Under the pieces are notes generated by a model, which saw only the letters and a list, made by a program, of their open reading frames with translations, was not told the origin of the DNA and ran no database searches. Made by a program: the position numbers and the translations under genes. Below, in pieces: positions 1 to 12,639 of a DNA stretch of 64,000 nt (within the stretch, counting starts at the first letter, position 1; each line of letters begins with the position of its first letter). Origin of the DNA: Vanessa cardui (taxonomy: Eukaryota > Arthropoda > Insecta > Lepidoptera > Nymphalidae); assembly GCF_905220365.1 (NCBI RefSeq), contig NC_061154.1:6820001-6884000 (forward strand). The letters are read 5' to 3'.

Positions 1-1680
1 ACATTTTAAATTATTTGGGGATGTCTAATTGTTACCTGGATTATTATGGTCCGTTAATCCTCTCCTCTAACGAGACAAAATAAATAATATATCTCTTTCC
101 AAATATTGAGTCAAGCCGACGGAATATGTTACTCTCCAATATATTTAAACAAAGCTGGCTGTTGAATGTTGGAAACTAGTAAATAAAACAATGAATGTAT
201 CGACTCATCGGCGCCGAATGAGTTATATATGGACCGATAGGACGTTATTGTATCGATCTGTCTAGGTATCAGCTGGGGCACTAACTAGTTTTTGTGAGAG
301 TGCGAATAAAAATAGAAAATTACTTTACCATAGAATTAATATGAGCGCTGTATTAAATTAATTCAAATTTTCAGTCTTTATCGTTTTTGTGATATTTAAA
401 AAGCGGGATGTTTTTTTTTAAATTTCAGAGTGATTTTCGATGTTATTTTTTTAAATTATTTCAACGAAATAAATTTCACTTTTCTTAGTATTGAAATTTA
501 AAGTAACATTTATTGAATGGTATGGAATATATCATATCCTTTAACGGAATACTTGAGTGTCTCTGTTCAAGTGAGCGGATATCAAAAATTATTTTCGTTG
601 CAGAGGAAGTTACAGTCTACTCGGCAATCTTACTATTGACACAATGAATCCGGTGTTATATCATAGGGGCATTTGCATTTAACTGTGAGACAATGAAAGC
701 AGATGTCTTTAAAATAAATATTCATTCAACTAAACTGCCTTTACCTAATACATATAAAGATAATTAAGATTCTATATTAAAACAGTCATCTTAAGTCGTA
801 AAATATATAAAAAAGGTTTTATATACAAAATTGTACTGAACTTGTAAACTAATCAAAGATTTTGTATTTGACACAGTTGGATTTGTTCACACACAATATG
901 GTATGAATATAAACAGGCTTTTCACGTATGGTAGTGAGGTATGGTGATCGTAAATCAAACGGTCGCCGGTTCATTCCCAAAAAGGGTGGAGTACCGTTGT
1001 ACGAACGCAGTGAAATGCAAACGAATCATTTGTGTATTTAACAAGAGGCAGCGCAAAGATCTAAGGCTTCGGCACACAATAAGACAGACAACATTTATAA
1101 TTTATATTAACTATTAAAAAAAATATATTTATTTCAAACTACGTTACAAATACCTAGGTATATTTGTTCGTTTCAAAAATATATCTTAATCCAAATAAAA
1201 CAAAAACATTGAAATTTTTTATTTTAGAAACGTAGAAATGATTTTACTAGTAATTCTAAATACCTTTAATATTTACAAATACAAAATTAAAAAAATTAAA
1301 ACACAAAAACTAAATAACCATATATTCTTATATAAAGATAATCTAAATCCTTGTTGTCTACGTACCAATCTCTATCTCATTATTTTCATCAATATATTCG
1401 ATACGATGAATACATATAGTTTGTTGTTCGTTTTTTTCCTTTATGTGCTCATAGCTGTCTGTACTCAGGGCGACTTATATCAAGCTTTATAGAAAGCAAA
1501 CACGAGCTCGTAATGGGTATTCAATTCTGAGGCGAACGTCAATGTGACTGCTAGTTGAACACCACAAATATTGACTGACTTCTATGGAGCTATTCCGCAC
1601 TGAACAAACAAGAAAATCTACGTGAGACTCGATCGTAAAATATTTGAAAGTGGTACGCAACACAATAATTAAAATCTTTA
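1..1680. other. AT-rich non-coding stretch, no gene seen
   Basis: No coding region or recognised repeat. The 84-codon frame at 1238-1492 is dominated by Ile, Leu, Asn, Lys and Tyr, as expected from random AT-rich DNA. Around 905-1000 a sequence with GCCGGTTCATTCCC faintly recalls a tRNA B box and could be a decayed SINE head, but no A box or body supports it. Confidence 0.6.
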
Positions 1681-1683
1681 TAA

Positions 1684-1866
1684 ATATTATCTATGTGAAA
1701 GTAACTCTTTGTTTCAATCTGTTTGTCGCTCTTTCTCGACCAAACCGCTGCACGCTGGACTGAATTTGATGAAATATGGTTTTAAGCAAATCCAAGAAAA
1801 GACATAAGTTACTTTAATATTTGACAACCAACACCCTAAAACAAGAGCGAAGCCGCGGGCGTTTTC
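1684..1866 (+). mobile_element. Helitron-like non-autonomous element, family H copy 1
   Basis: The copy opens with a degraded TATAAATATTATC start and runs through GTGAAAGTAACTC, a GTTTGTCGCTCTTTC block, AATTTGATGAAATATGG and the 3' motif GCGAAGCCGCGGGCG. The same order of blocks is seen at 51.9 kb (+) and, reversed, at 5.3 and 17.3 kb. The terminal CTAGT seen in other copies is lost here. Assignment to Helitrons is inferred from the CTAGT 3' ends of sister copies and resemblance to lepidopteran Helitron derivatives. Confidence 0.6.
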
Positions 1867-1869
1867 TAT

Positions 1870-3281
1870 TATAAAATAATGTGAACATAAAAAACGTCTA
1901 TAAAAAGTACCATTATATTGTAAATATTTGTACAATCTGGTCTCACGCTGTACTAGAAATCGTTGTAAAGGTTAACTAACCTAAGCCAACTCAATGGCTG
2001 TGATTACAAGGACTTTTTAAGATACCGTATACAATCATAATTTTACGATCCGGTCGACCAACGAGTGTCAAATTCCGTTTGAGCCGCAAAGTAAACCGAC
2101 AAACTTTTTACTATAACTTATAAAACCGTTATCTCGTTCAGATTAACCGTAGGAAGAGTATAAGTGTCATATTTACACTACGGCGAAGAGTATGCAGATG
2201 CTGGTGGAGATATACAATCATTGCACATCCTAAACTCTCCAAGGGCATACGATGCGCATACGGGGCCTAAGTGGAGAGCTGCCTTTTGTCTTTTATCCTA
2301 AGTCCGTTTGACTTTCGTCCGTTTTGATTTTTATTGGCGGTGCTTTTCTTTTATACTGTTATATGGTGTTACACTATTTATTACGTGTCCCTATTAAATA
2401 TTAGATATAATTATTAATTATTATAGTCAATTTCGCATATCGTTTTCTTAAAATACTTGATCCCAGTCTCTTCGCTACGTGTCTAATAAGTAATTTCGAT
2501 GAAAATATATTTCATACGAAATGTTTGTTATTATAAATATTGTGATATTAGTCGGAACAAACGTCGCGTGTTTTTCCACAAACAATGGAAAGATCCATCG
2601 AATACATGCCGTCCGGTCGAATTATACAAATTAAGATATTAGTGGTTCGATTCTGATATGGAATTCGTTCAATGGACTTTTGAAAGGTAGATTGGCCTAC
2701 TACGACTCTACATGGCCTATAAACTGATTACTTTTGACATAATATCTCGAAGAAACAATGAAATTGCCTGAAATGAATATTGGGAAAACGCATACTAGTC
2801 TGTAAAGATCGTCGTAAGATATACATTATTATTAAATATACATGAGAGGAGAGTTGACGATTTTAAACTAGCTCTGCATTTTTCTGTAGATGTTCAGCCC
2901 TTTGAAAAGTGTACGCAGGTCACAATTAAGCCCTTTTTTATTTTTTTGTCGCTCTGCAGAGGCGGCGCGTCGTATATTAGTGAAATACTTTGATCATCTA
3001 ACTATAGTTAGGTAGACTCTAAATGCAGCAGAAACGGAGAGTTCAGCGAGTATTTCATTAAAATTGATTGCTTATAAAATTTAAGTTTTCATCTTTTATA
3101 TTAATAATAATATATATTAATTAATATATATTCTATATAAAAGATGAGTAAGTATCATTGATGTTGACATTTTAATATAAGTATATTTTTACTTCGATAA
3201 CATTATATAACGAATCAGATATAAAAAGGCGTAAGGATCTCATATCTCACATATTTAATTTGTCTTAAAGATTTATATATT
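1870..3281. other. AT-rich non-coding stretch with a long AT palindrome
   Basis: No coding region or dispersed repeat recognised. The only clear structure is the two-part palindrome at 3090-3146, listed separately. Confidence 0.55.
3090..3146. repeat. 57-bp imperfect palindrome
   Basis: The outer arms CATCTTTTATAT (3090-3101) and ATATAAAAGATG (3135-3146) are perfectly complementary. The inner arms AATATATATTAA (3109-3120) and TTAATATATATT (3121-3132) meet with no loop. An asymmetric bulge (7 nt left, 2 nt right) separates inner and outer stems. AT-rich palindromes arise easily, but the outer arms are not simple repeats. Confidence 0.8.
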
Positions 3282-3513
3282 TGACGACCTTCATGGTCGA
3301 GTGGTGTGTACACCGGTTTTCATGGGTACGCCACTCCGAGGTTCCGGGTTCGATTCCCGGCCGAGTCAATGTAGATTATCATTAGTTTTCTATGTTGTCT
3401 TGGGTCTTGGTGTTTATGGTTACCGTTGTTACTTCTGATGTAGCATAACACAAGAGCTTTAGCTACTTAAATTGGGATCAGAGTAACGTATGTGATGTGG
3501 TCTCATATTTATT
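3282..3513 (+). mobile_element. tRNA-derived SINE, family A copy 1
   Basis: The head starts GACGACC and carries a pol III A-box-like TGGTCGAGTGG (3294-3304) and a B box GGTTCGATTCC (3347-3357), followed by an unrelated body ending GTGATGTGGTCTCATATTTATT. Two more copies with the same boundaries lie at 49512-49740 (+) and 58214-58443 (-), which defines the element. It may correspond to the Metulj-type SINEs described in Heliconius, but I cannot confirm this. Confidence 0.85.
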
Positions 3514-3827
3514 ATTTATTTAATATATATTTCATGTCAGCATCAGCATAAATAATAATGATTCTTAAATACTTACTTTAAGGACAGGGAATGTTTTGCA
3601 GTCAGCGAAAGTAAAAGGATTTAGGTAACTCACGATTTAGATTTACGATTTACACGAGCTATGTATTTGAAACCTGTTATGCAATTTAGAAATACTAACA
3701 ATAATGTACACTCCACACGTACTCCATCCAAACGCTAATTCTAATGCTATGTTAAATAATGTAACACGTACACCAGATCATCATAACTGTAATTGACGAA
3801 ATAGTATTTATTGGTATTATTATTGCA

Positions 3828-4137
3828 CTGGTTTTTTTTTAATTTTTTTTTTATTGTATAGGTTGGCGGACGAGCATATGGGCCACCTGATGGTAAGTGG
3901 TCACCATCATCCATAGACAATGACGCTGTAAGAAATATTAACTATTCCATACATCGTCAATGCGCCACCAATCTTGGGAACTAAGATCTTATGTCCCTTG
4001 TGCCTGTAGTTACACTGGCTCACTCACCCTTTCAACCGGAACACAACAATACTGAGTACTGTTATTTGGCGGTAGAATAACTGGTGGTACCTACCCAGAC
4101 GGGCTTACATAAAGCCCTACCACCAAGTACATTTTCA
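3828..4137 (+). mobile_element. dispersed repeat family C, near full-length copy
   Basis: The copy begins in a T-rich tract with TATTGTATAGGTTGGCGGAC and runs through CCATAGACAATGACGCTG, CTTGGGAACTAAGAT, TGTAGTTACACTGGCTCACTC and GGCGGTAGAATAAC to AAAGCCCTACCACCAAG. It is the best-preserved of about ten copies in the window and serves as the reference. No coding capacity and no clear terminal inverted repeats are visible, so its class (SINE-like or other non-autonomous) is open. Confidence 0.85.
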
Positions 4138-4139
4138 CC

Positions 4140-5322
4140 AAGTAAATCATTTCATTTCAATTTATAGTCTTTTTTGTTCTGAAGAAGTCTTACTTGATCT
4201 GCTCATGTATTAGACATCATCTATTAATACTGCCGTAAGAAACTCTAAGACCCGCGTCTGTCACCACGAAATATTAATTGACAACTCTTCAAATAGTGCT
4301 TGGAATATGTGTTATATTACGAAGACAAGTCTGTGTCTTGGTTGGATGTTTAAATTTCATATAAAAATGAAGAAAATGAATGAGACAAGACACCCGGGTC
4401 TCTTTGGAATAATCGAAAAGCAGACTATTTGAATATTTATTTACATAAAACACGGTAACATTACATAAAAATTCAACAGAAAATCTTCGCCTTCGTAGTT
4501 TAAAATCAGTAAACATAATCAACTACAATGTATTTTTAAGCTTTAGTAGGTATTAACACAAAAAACTTACTACGCTTTTTGTAGAACAATTTCTAAAGCA
4601 TCGTAAATTAAAAAACGTAGCAACATTAATTAACCGAATCAAATTGCTTTGATCTATAGGTAATCGCCATCGATATGAAATATGACTAAATCAAATATAA
4701 GCGCTCGACGGCTCGAAAACTATGCTGTTGGTAAATATTGTGAAAAGATATTTGTTTCAACGACGCGATAAATTTAAATTTGTTTAAATATAAAGATATG
4801 AAAAGATAAACAAAGAAATCTTCATCACCTTTATAAATTGTATCATCTTTATTATAATTAATATTATCATTTTAAATACAAACCACGTTAAAACGAAATT
4901 ATGTTTTTAATTTATATTCTTTACAATGTGTTTACAATAGCGTTTTAAAAACTTTAAACGCGACAGTGAAATAGCTTTAAAAATAAATTAATTTATATTT
5001 AAAGCTATTGTAATGAAATTCTTGTAATGAACGTGTCGACATTATTGTGTTCCCGCTGCACTCGCCTGATAAAGTATTTACGTACGGGAGCTTATTTTCT
5101 GTCACAATATGTGTTTCAATCGTGGCTGTATGCTGTTGCCATTAACTTTTATTTTGAGTTGAAAAATAAAACTTTTACAACAACCTCTTTGTTGGCGAAT
5201 TTTATTTTTAATGTTCGCTTATTATATTTAAGTTGTCGACACGGCCGAATGATTTTAATTAGAAGGACAATATTTACGATCGGAGAATCAAGATCGAGAA
5301 GAATTTTGTTTTTTATCATCTT
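4140..5322. other. AT-rich non-coding stretch
   Basis: No gene recognised. A 143-codon frame begins at 5027 and is the longest in the window, but it runs into the Helitron-like copy at 5323-5502 and shows no known domain. Confidence 0.55.
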
Positions 5323-5502
5323 ACTAGTTGCTACCTGCGGCTTTGCACGCGTGGAATACGAATATGTTTACAAATTTACTCAAAATATTAAACAAGACTA
5401 TTTATGTACCAAATTTCATTTAAATCAGTCCAATAGCCATGGTGTGAACGCGAGATAGACAAACAGTCAGAGTCACTTTCGCATTTATAACATTAGTATT
5501 AG
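5323..5502 (-). mobile_element. Helitron-like non-autonomous element, family H copy 2
   Basis: Read on the minus strand it starts near CTAATACTAATGTTATAAATG, continues with GCGAAAGTGACTCTGACTG and a degraded AATTTGGTAC block, and ends GCAGGTAGCAACTAGT. The CTAGT end and the CTAATATTATAAATG-like start match other family H copies. It supplies the last third of the 143-codon frame that starts at 5027. Confidence 0.75.
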
Positions 5503-5504
5503 AT

Positions 5505-8035
5505 TTTGTAGTTGCAATGAGACGAAAATAAAACGAAGCATCTTTTACGAAAATTATGTTTAGATTTAAGCCGGTTCATAAGATACGGCAAAGTGTATGC
5601 TGAAAAATAACTATCAATAAAATTAAAATTGTGATTTTTATCGATTTAATCGAATTAACTGCGTAAAAATAAGCAATGTAATATTTCGTAAGATAAAATC
5701 AATGCAATCAAAACTTTATAATAATAGTATCATAATATACAATATAAAAACCTAGACAGTCTAGTTAAAATATATATATATAATATATAAACTATTTTAT
5801 GTTCAACGTTTAAAAGCGGTTAAAATCATATTTCGTTCTAATCTTATTATTATCTCAAAAGGAGTCTGCGTCTCTAGAGCTAGCGTAAACATATTTGACG
5901 TAATCTGTGATATCGTTTTCAATACAGCTCGAAGCCGCATCGATCCACAGGACGGTTCTCTTTGTGCTTTGTGGATATCAGAAAGTATCTCCGTGCTGAT
6001 AATATTGTACGTCTATGAAAGACAAAGTCTAAAGCAATATCTTAGATTGGATACTGTATAAGTTAATAGAAGAATTAATCGAAATTTCCAACATCATTTG
6101 GTGTTTTAGCTTTAGTATAAAAGTCTTCCATTAGTACTAGTTTTACTTGAGTCTTTTAAGAAAAAAAAAATATCACCCAAAGTACATGATATTAACAGTT
6201 TTTCCTGAATAATGAGACTCAAAGCCGAGAAGATATTATGAAGTTCAGATAAACTTACTCACGAAGATAATAAGGTATAAATTATTTGAATGTCAAAGAG
6301 CTCGAGATATTTCGTTATGAAACTAAATTTATTATTATAATATGTTTAATAATGCACAAAGGAACTTATTAGACGATATGCATTAAGTTCAGAATTTATT
6401 CTTTTTTATATTCTAACATTCAATTGAAAGTATGTTACTTTACAAGTAAAACTAACTAATATCAGAAAAAGGAGAATTTTAATGTAAGTATGTGGTTGCA
6501 CAATGGGCTTGCACAGCCTTATTACAGTAAACCTTTCTTCTAAGTATCTTCAACATAAAAATGTCTACATACAAAACGAACTTCGTTATAAAATTAGTCT
6601 GGAGGTACTTACACAAGGTGAATGCCGTCTGGCCTCCATTGACAAGCGACTACCCTATAAGGATATATTAATCTTCATAGAGCTATTTGGTTTAACATTT
6701 GAGGTATTCATTTATAAATAAAAGGGCTGGTCCCTTTATTTATACGACCGTGCCGTACCGTAAAAAATCATAATGACAAAATCATATGTCGACATATGTG
6801 TAAAAGTTTTGGTCAAAGTTGGTAATATTTTTAAGATCTAGTGTTATTTAAATATTTATCTTGCCAAAAGTCTCAAAAAAATTTACTAAATGTTTTTTTT
6901 TGTTTTATAATTTGTAGCAAAAGTGTTTAAGTAACCATAACTAATTTTGAGTTATCGAACGGTATTATTCCATTTTTAAAAAGTTTACAACAGTAAGTTT
7001 AGTGTTGCTATACAAAAAAAGTTTTTAGTTGTTTTATTTTCAAGACATTTTGACGGATGGTCACACGAACAAAGACCCAGTTAACATTTAAGCATTATTT
7101 CGTACAATGCCTTTTGTGTTCCATACCTTGTTTTACAATAAAAAAGGGCGCGAGAATAATGCCAGTTTCATAGTCAACCAACGGCCACGTGTTTTTATAA
7201 TTAATTTTATTTTACAATACTCTATCGCAAAACGTGATCGATTAAATCCGAAATTAATTAAGAGGATTTATTTTGTAGTTTATTTATTTGTTGTGAAATT
7301 TTAGTTTAGGAAAATATATAGAAAATCAAGATATTTCTCTTTTAATTAATAAGATTTTCAAGACAATGTATAAATTTTTTTAAATAGTATTTATTTACTT
7401 ATACTAAAGCACCACGAGAATGCGTTCGCGCGGTTTGCAAGGATGTGGAGGTTTCGCGTTTAAGTTAAATTGTTCGCACCGTCCTTTGAAAGCCTTTTAG
7501 CGTTCCCTGAGTTGGCTGGAGTAGAAGCTCAGCACGCCCTTTTCACATTTGCTTGTTGTAAACAAAACCTTAATACTTTCTTATACGTGTTCATGTCGAG
7601 AACAGAGTTTATGAGAAACCAGTGATTATTATTTTTCTTTAATTTCTATGCCTTTTTGTTACAACGTGACATAAGCAACGAAATCTTACTTATGTTGTAC
7701 TTACCCGCTTTGTGTGTTTACCGACACTGCATCGCAAACCTGAAACGAAACCAAGTTTATCAATACAAATGTTAAACATAAGTGCGACTCGCATTGAATT
7801 AAGCATTAAGTACCGATGTTATGATATCAAAACGAATAAAACATCGTTAAGAACGCACTGCTTGAAAGTCAATCGGCGCGTGCGCTATATATAGCAAGCG
7901 TTTGCTTTTTCTTAGAACATAGCGTACAAGAAATGTCATATAGCGCGATATGACTATATTTATTTTTAATATGAATATAATTATCATAAATCTATATGGC
8001 AGTTTTTATCTCACTTTTAATTCATTTTTATATTT
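5505..8035. other. AT-rich non-coding stretch
   Basis: No coding region, RNA gene or dispersed repeat recognised. It contains a short (TA)n tract near 5769-5782 and several T or A homopolymers (for example near 6894-6901). Confidence 0.55.
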
Positions 8036-8330
8036 TACTTGGTGGTATGGCTTTTATCTAACTACCCGGCTGGGTTGGTACCTATCATCATATTATTTTC
8101 ACCGTCAAACTGCAGTGCTGAATTGTTCTGTGTGTGTGTAATTGTCAGGTTCCGGTTTAAAGAGTGAGTAAGCCAGTGTAACTTGAGGCACGAGGTACAT
8201 AATATCTTGCTGCTCAAGGTTAGTGGCGCACTCGCGATATATGGGATGATTAACATTTCTTGCAGTGCCAATCTTTATGGTCGAGTCACCATCAAACGGA
8301 TGAGCCATTTGTCAGTCCGCCTATCTACGT
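8036..8330 (-). mobile_element. dispersed repeat family C, copy 2
   Basis: The copy is diverged but nearly complete on the minus strand. The order CTTGGTGGTATGGCTTT, GGCTGGGTTGGTACC, GTTCCGGTTTAAAGAGTGAG, GCCAGTGTAACTTGAGGCAC, then CACCATCAAACGGATGAGCC is the reverse of the copy at 3.8 kb. Short overlapping open frames on both strands here are artefacts of the repeat. Confidence 0.8.
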
Positions 8331-9793
8331 GACATAAAAAGGTCTATTCTTATGTTAAAAGACGAAATCAAGTTTAATAATATTTACCTAAGTCATCTGT
8401 AGGCATAAATAATGAGACGTTTTCCTTTGTACTGCCTAACTGATAACCTGCCAATGCAACTTATATCGGAAGAAGCAGCGTCATTCGGAGAAGGTTTTAC
8501 TTAGTAGATAAAATATGTATTAATATTTTAAATGTGAAAGTATCTCTGTTTGTTATCAAATTTAAACCACTGAATCGAGATGATATTTTGGGTACTTAGT
8601 TTACTTCTTAGGTTTCTTTATTAATTGAGGAGGTAAAATGTGAGGATTACAAGTAAAGATTTATAAATGTCGCGTAAAGCCGTACGTTCAGTTAGTACTA
8701 ATATATTCTACATGAGTATATAGTACCTATATATAATGAAGTGTTAATTTTATGTTCAAATCGGGCCCGGTTTATGCACGTGATATCAAGATATGAATTA
8801 AAATTCTAATTATTAATTGTTATTGTAAAGTGTTCCAATTTCAAAACAAAAAAAAACCTATGAATATTATTCCGTCACGGGTTGGTCGAACTAAAACGTA
8901 CTCTATATTATAGATAAATTAAATTATCTTTAAGACGGCAATCTTATCGATGAAATAACATTCCCTTTACACGGTCTAAAAATGGATAAATAAACGTAAA
9001 AAAATGTCAGCTCATAGCACTTCTGCCGCGTCATGTTCTCAGGCGTAACATTATCATTCTGCATCTTCATGTTATGGCAAGACCACTAGCCATTCCCGGC
9101 GTGTAGCGCCATACATTGTCGGATTCCACATCCATATTTATCCTCTAGTTATAGTATAAACATTGACGGCTAAAGTATAAAATAAGACAGTTTAAGTTAC
9201 AATATTGATAATAAAGCAGTTGAAGCAACTACACAAATTGCCTCGTAGAATACCGAACGACAAGACCGGCTTGAATGAAAAATGATTAACACGATGTATT
9301 TGAGTTGTATTCGCATCACATTGCTATGGGGCAATAATGTAAATTATTAACTTAATAGGAGCCTAAGGCGCAGAGGCGGAATTACATTTTAAAACGGAAA
9401 TGCCTGGCCCACACCGTGCGGTACGGCACAGGCGCGCTAGGGGTACACCCACGTGTAAATATAGTTCAGTATTATATTACACGTTAGGCGCATTAATTAA
9501 AGATCGTTTATTTATCAAAGATATTAAGCGTGTTGTATTTCGTAATATTATTTATTTAAGCGTACTCAATTATACCACTAATAATAAGAATATGAAGACT
9601 TACGTTTATGTTTCTCTTAATAGGTTATTATTTCTATTTATAGTCAAAAGCGGCATCGTAGGATGTGCCAGAAACCTTCAGGCAACTGCCAGACAATGTT
9701 GTATAAAGTTACAATGCGCAAACGCATACGAACAAAATCGAGCAATCAAGTTTGAATACGAGGTAAGTAAGAAAAAGTACATATTTATGATAT
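8331..9793. other. non-coding stretch with one exon-like segment
   Basis: No recognised repeat. A 132-codon frame at 9400-9798 has no known domain and ends inside the next repeat. Within it, 9644-9762 is bracketed by an acceptor-like TTTCTATTTATAG and a strong donor-like GAG|GTAAGTA, discussed as a weak exon candidate. Confidence 0.45.
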
Positions 9794-10064
9794 ACTAGCG
9801 ACCCGGCTCCGCACGGATGCAATGCTGATACTAAATATACTACAGATTTTGTTTATGTACAACATTATATTAGAAACTTCTAAAATTATCAGTGTTTCGT
9901 TACAAGATTGCCCATTTATAAAAACATATAAAAATATACAAAAACCTTCCTCACGAATCACTCTATCTATTACAAAAGCTGCATCAAATTCCGTTTTGTA
10001 ATTTTATAGATCTAAGCATACATAGGGACAGACAGCGGTAAGCGACTTTGTTTTAATACTATAT
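9794..10064 (-). mobile_element. Helitron-like non-autonomous element, family D copy 1
   Basis: On the minus strand it opens ATAGTATTAAAACAAAGTCGC and ends TGCGGAGCCGGGTCGCTAGT. The body carries the GATAGAGTGATTCGTGAGG and ATACAAAATCTGTAGTATATTT blocks shared with copies at 12.4, 33.5 and 58.1 kb. The CTAGT terminus and a short GC stem just inside it suggest a Helitron 3' end; this is inference. Confidence 0.75.
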
Positions 10065-10475
10065 AATGGCTGATGTAATCAAGAGAAAATTTATAAAACA
10101 AAATGTAAAACTGGTTTAAGTTCGTAATTGGAGATAAGTTTCTTAAGGTGTGTAGACATGTCCAAATTTCACTAATCAATTTAAAAAAAAACGCTCCATA
10201 AAAACTAAACTACTAAAACGACTTTGTCATCGGCGCGCAATCATAAATTAATTAACGTAAAAACTTAAAATAGAAACGCAAACATGACGTTTTCCGTTAT
10301 TAATTTGCATGGAGACGGAAATTGACAAATTCTAATATCAAAATAGTGTTTATTACTGTTTAATTTAATACTTAATTAGTATCAGTACAAACTTGGCAAT
10401 TAGTTCCATTCATAATGATTATCACTTTGGCGTTATATTAGTGATACATATATACGCGTAATTCGTGGTTTCGTT

Positions 10476-10535
10476 TACCATCCACCAATCTGCATTGGGA
10501 AAGAGATGAGGTCCAAACCTTCTCAACATCGGAAA
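10476..10535 (+). mobile_element. SINE family B internal fragment
   Basis: CCACCAATCTGCATTGGGA followed by GAGGTCCAAACCTTCTC matches the middle-to-3' part of family B (compare 17735-17800). Both ends are missing and about a fifth of bases differ, so it is an old fragment. Confidence 0.55.
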
Positions 10536-10737
10536 TGTGTTTGGTTGGTGACAATGTGTTACGTCTTAATAATTAAAGTTACAACACTTTCGTATTAACA
10601 ATAAGACGAGTCGTTGCACACTACCGCATATTTGCAGTCGATTCTGATTTTGTATTCGTTTTTATTGCTTTGATTTAATGATCTGCGCGCTCTATCTGCC
10701 CATCGTTTTATTAACTGATTATTGTAATGGATTTTGG

Positions 10738-10925
10738 ACCAGCCACATTCGAAGGATGAGTGAGTCAGTGCGTCTATAGACTCAAAAGACATGTCATCTT
10801 AACTTCTAAGGTTGATGGGGTCTTGGCGATGCAAGGAGTGGAAAGAAAAGGAATTTCTCACAGCGCCATTGTCTATGGGCGGCGTGGTTACCATCAGGTG
10901 ATCCATTTGCTCGTCAGCTTAAATT
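10738..10925 (-). mobile_element. dispersed repeat family C, partial copy
   Basis: Minus-strand partial copy: GAAGGATGAGTGAGTCAGTG, then GCGCCATTGTCTATGG, GTTACCATCAGGTGATCC and TGCTCGTCAG in the order expected for reversed family C. The end distal to GGGCTTTATGTAAG is absent. Confidence 0.75.
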
Positions 10926-12422
10926 TACAATAAGTAAAGAACACGGAACTTTCACTGTAGAACACGGTCATGAAATATCAACCATTTACGACGTAGACTC
11001 TCATAATAACATAATTTATTTAAATATTCACCCCTCCACCCTATCGGGTCCGTCCATTGACTATGAATGTGTACGACTATCCGCACGGTATACACTGACC
11101 TCTATCTACTTTTATATCGCTATTTAAATATAACGTAACTTATTTACTTTTATATAAGATGACGGTCATTCAATTGTCAAATACATATTGTGTACAACTT
11201 AGTATTTGTAGTTTTCATACTTTGAGGGAATGATACACAGAAATAAAAAGTAAATAAACTGTAATATAAAGAAACGATTGCATAATTTTTACATATTGAG
11301 AAAATAATACATTAGATAGCGATCCTTTCGAATGTCCTTGATACTTTATTTATTACGATTACATTTCCTCATAAACATTCCAATTTTATTAACAATGATA
11401 ATTCAGTCACATTATTTTAAATCCTTGGTTAATTAACAAGGTATTTTATTACATTTTGTAAGAGTTTATTTTTTTATGTTTGAATTATACATTGCTATGT
11501 ACATTGTATCTTTTTTTTAAATTTAGATTTCAAACAAATGTCTGATATATTGAATCAAATCCTTTAGTCAACAATATATGCTAGATATTTTTGTAAGGAT
11601 AATAAAAATATTTGTTTTTGGGGTAGATGGCGCATTAGCGTTACGAGAGATTATTATTAATATATGTCAATGCCAATGTATATTTCCAATGGATAGTAGC
11701 ATCCACCAGCCACTGGCATTTAGGCACCTTGATAATAAGTGGTTACTATCAAGTAGCCTAATTGCCAATGTGCTTAGTAAGTAGCCTAAATCCCTACATA
11801 ATACAAATTGGATAAAATGGAATTTAAACTTAAACGTTTATAGCTTGTAAACGTTGGTTATCAACGGGGCATTCGAAACCAAATGGTTACGTATTTAATA
11901 TTTAGAGTACGAAACATCATAACAATACATATACATATATTGAGACGGATTCCGTATTCAAAGCATAAATTTAATTCAATAAACAAATATATGTCCGAGG
12001 CTCCGTGTCCGTAAGTAACAATTAGTGCAAATGTTGTGCCTAGATATACAATAACACGAGCGTGTATCGCATGAGCTCTCTGGGAAATGCGAACACGCAC
12101 TTTGAATCATTAAGTAATTATCAGCAACGCAAACAAGAATGAATGAATATTTGCTTTAACTACATTGAAAAACATGCAATAGCAACAAGAAAAATAGCTA
12201 TTTAGTATGAGAGGAGTGACTATTGAATTACAAGTACCGCACGATAACCTTATTAGCATCACCTATATTTGTAATAATTACCTGAACAGCAAACATTTCC
12301 CTACCCTGACTAAATAAATAATCTTTGCTAGAAAGTGTTAATGCAATTTTAAGATAAATATGATGTAATGTAAATTATAACGAGTGTATTTACACATGTG
12401 CTGCTTTTATAATAATCTTTAC
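10926..12422. other. AT-rich non-coding stretch
   Basis: No gene or clear repeat. GTAGATGGCGC near 11624 resembles the core of CTCF-like sites but also common lepidopteran repeat fragments. The open frame at 11861-12100 (-) has no recognisable domain. Confidence 0.5.
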
Positions 12423-12633
12423 ATAGTATAAAACAAAGTCGCTTGCCGTTGTGTACGCTTAGATATTCCAAATTACGCAAAGGATTTTGATGCGATTTTG
12501 TTTAATAGATAGAGTGATTCGAGAGGAAGGTTTTGTATATAATACATCTGCAATATAGTAAAGAGAAGCTGTCAATTTTCTAATGCTATGTTGTAATTCA
12601 TTGCACCCGTGTGAAGCCGGGGCGAGTTGCTAA
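12423..12633 (+). mobile_element. Helitron-like non-autonomous element, family D copy 2
   Basis: Starts ATAGTATAAAACAAAGTCGC and runs through GGATTTTGATGCGATTTTG, GATAGAGTGATTCGAGAGG and CAATATAGTAAAGAGAAGC to GCACCCGTGTGAAGCCGGGG followed by GCGAGTTGCTAAT. The block order equals the copy at 33455-33703, but the final CTAGT is mutated. Confidence 0.8.
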
Positions 12634-12639
12634 TATATC

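Noticed and set aside
3282..3370. Possible genuine tRNA gene
   Set aside because: A and B boxes are present, but the same head is attached to an identical body at three loci and no proper acceptor stem closes, so it is a SINE head.
5027..5458. Longest open frame, 143 codons, plus strand
   Set aside because: The last third lies in a Helitron-like repeat, no domain is recognisable, and composition is typical of chance frames in AT-rich DNA.
9400..9798. 132-codon frame
   Set aside because: Begins in a locally GC-rich patch and ends in a family D repeat, with no domain. Only the internal exon-like segment was kept as a weak finding.
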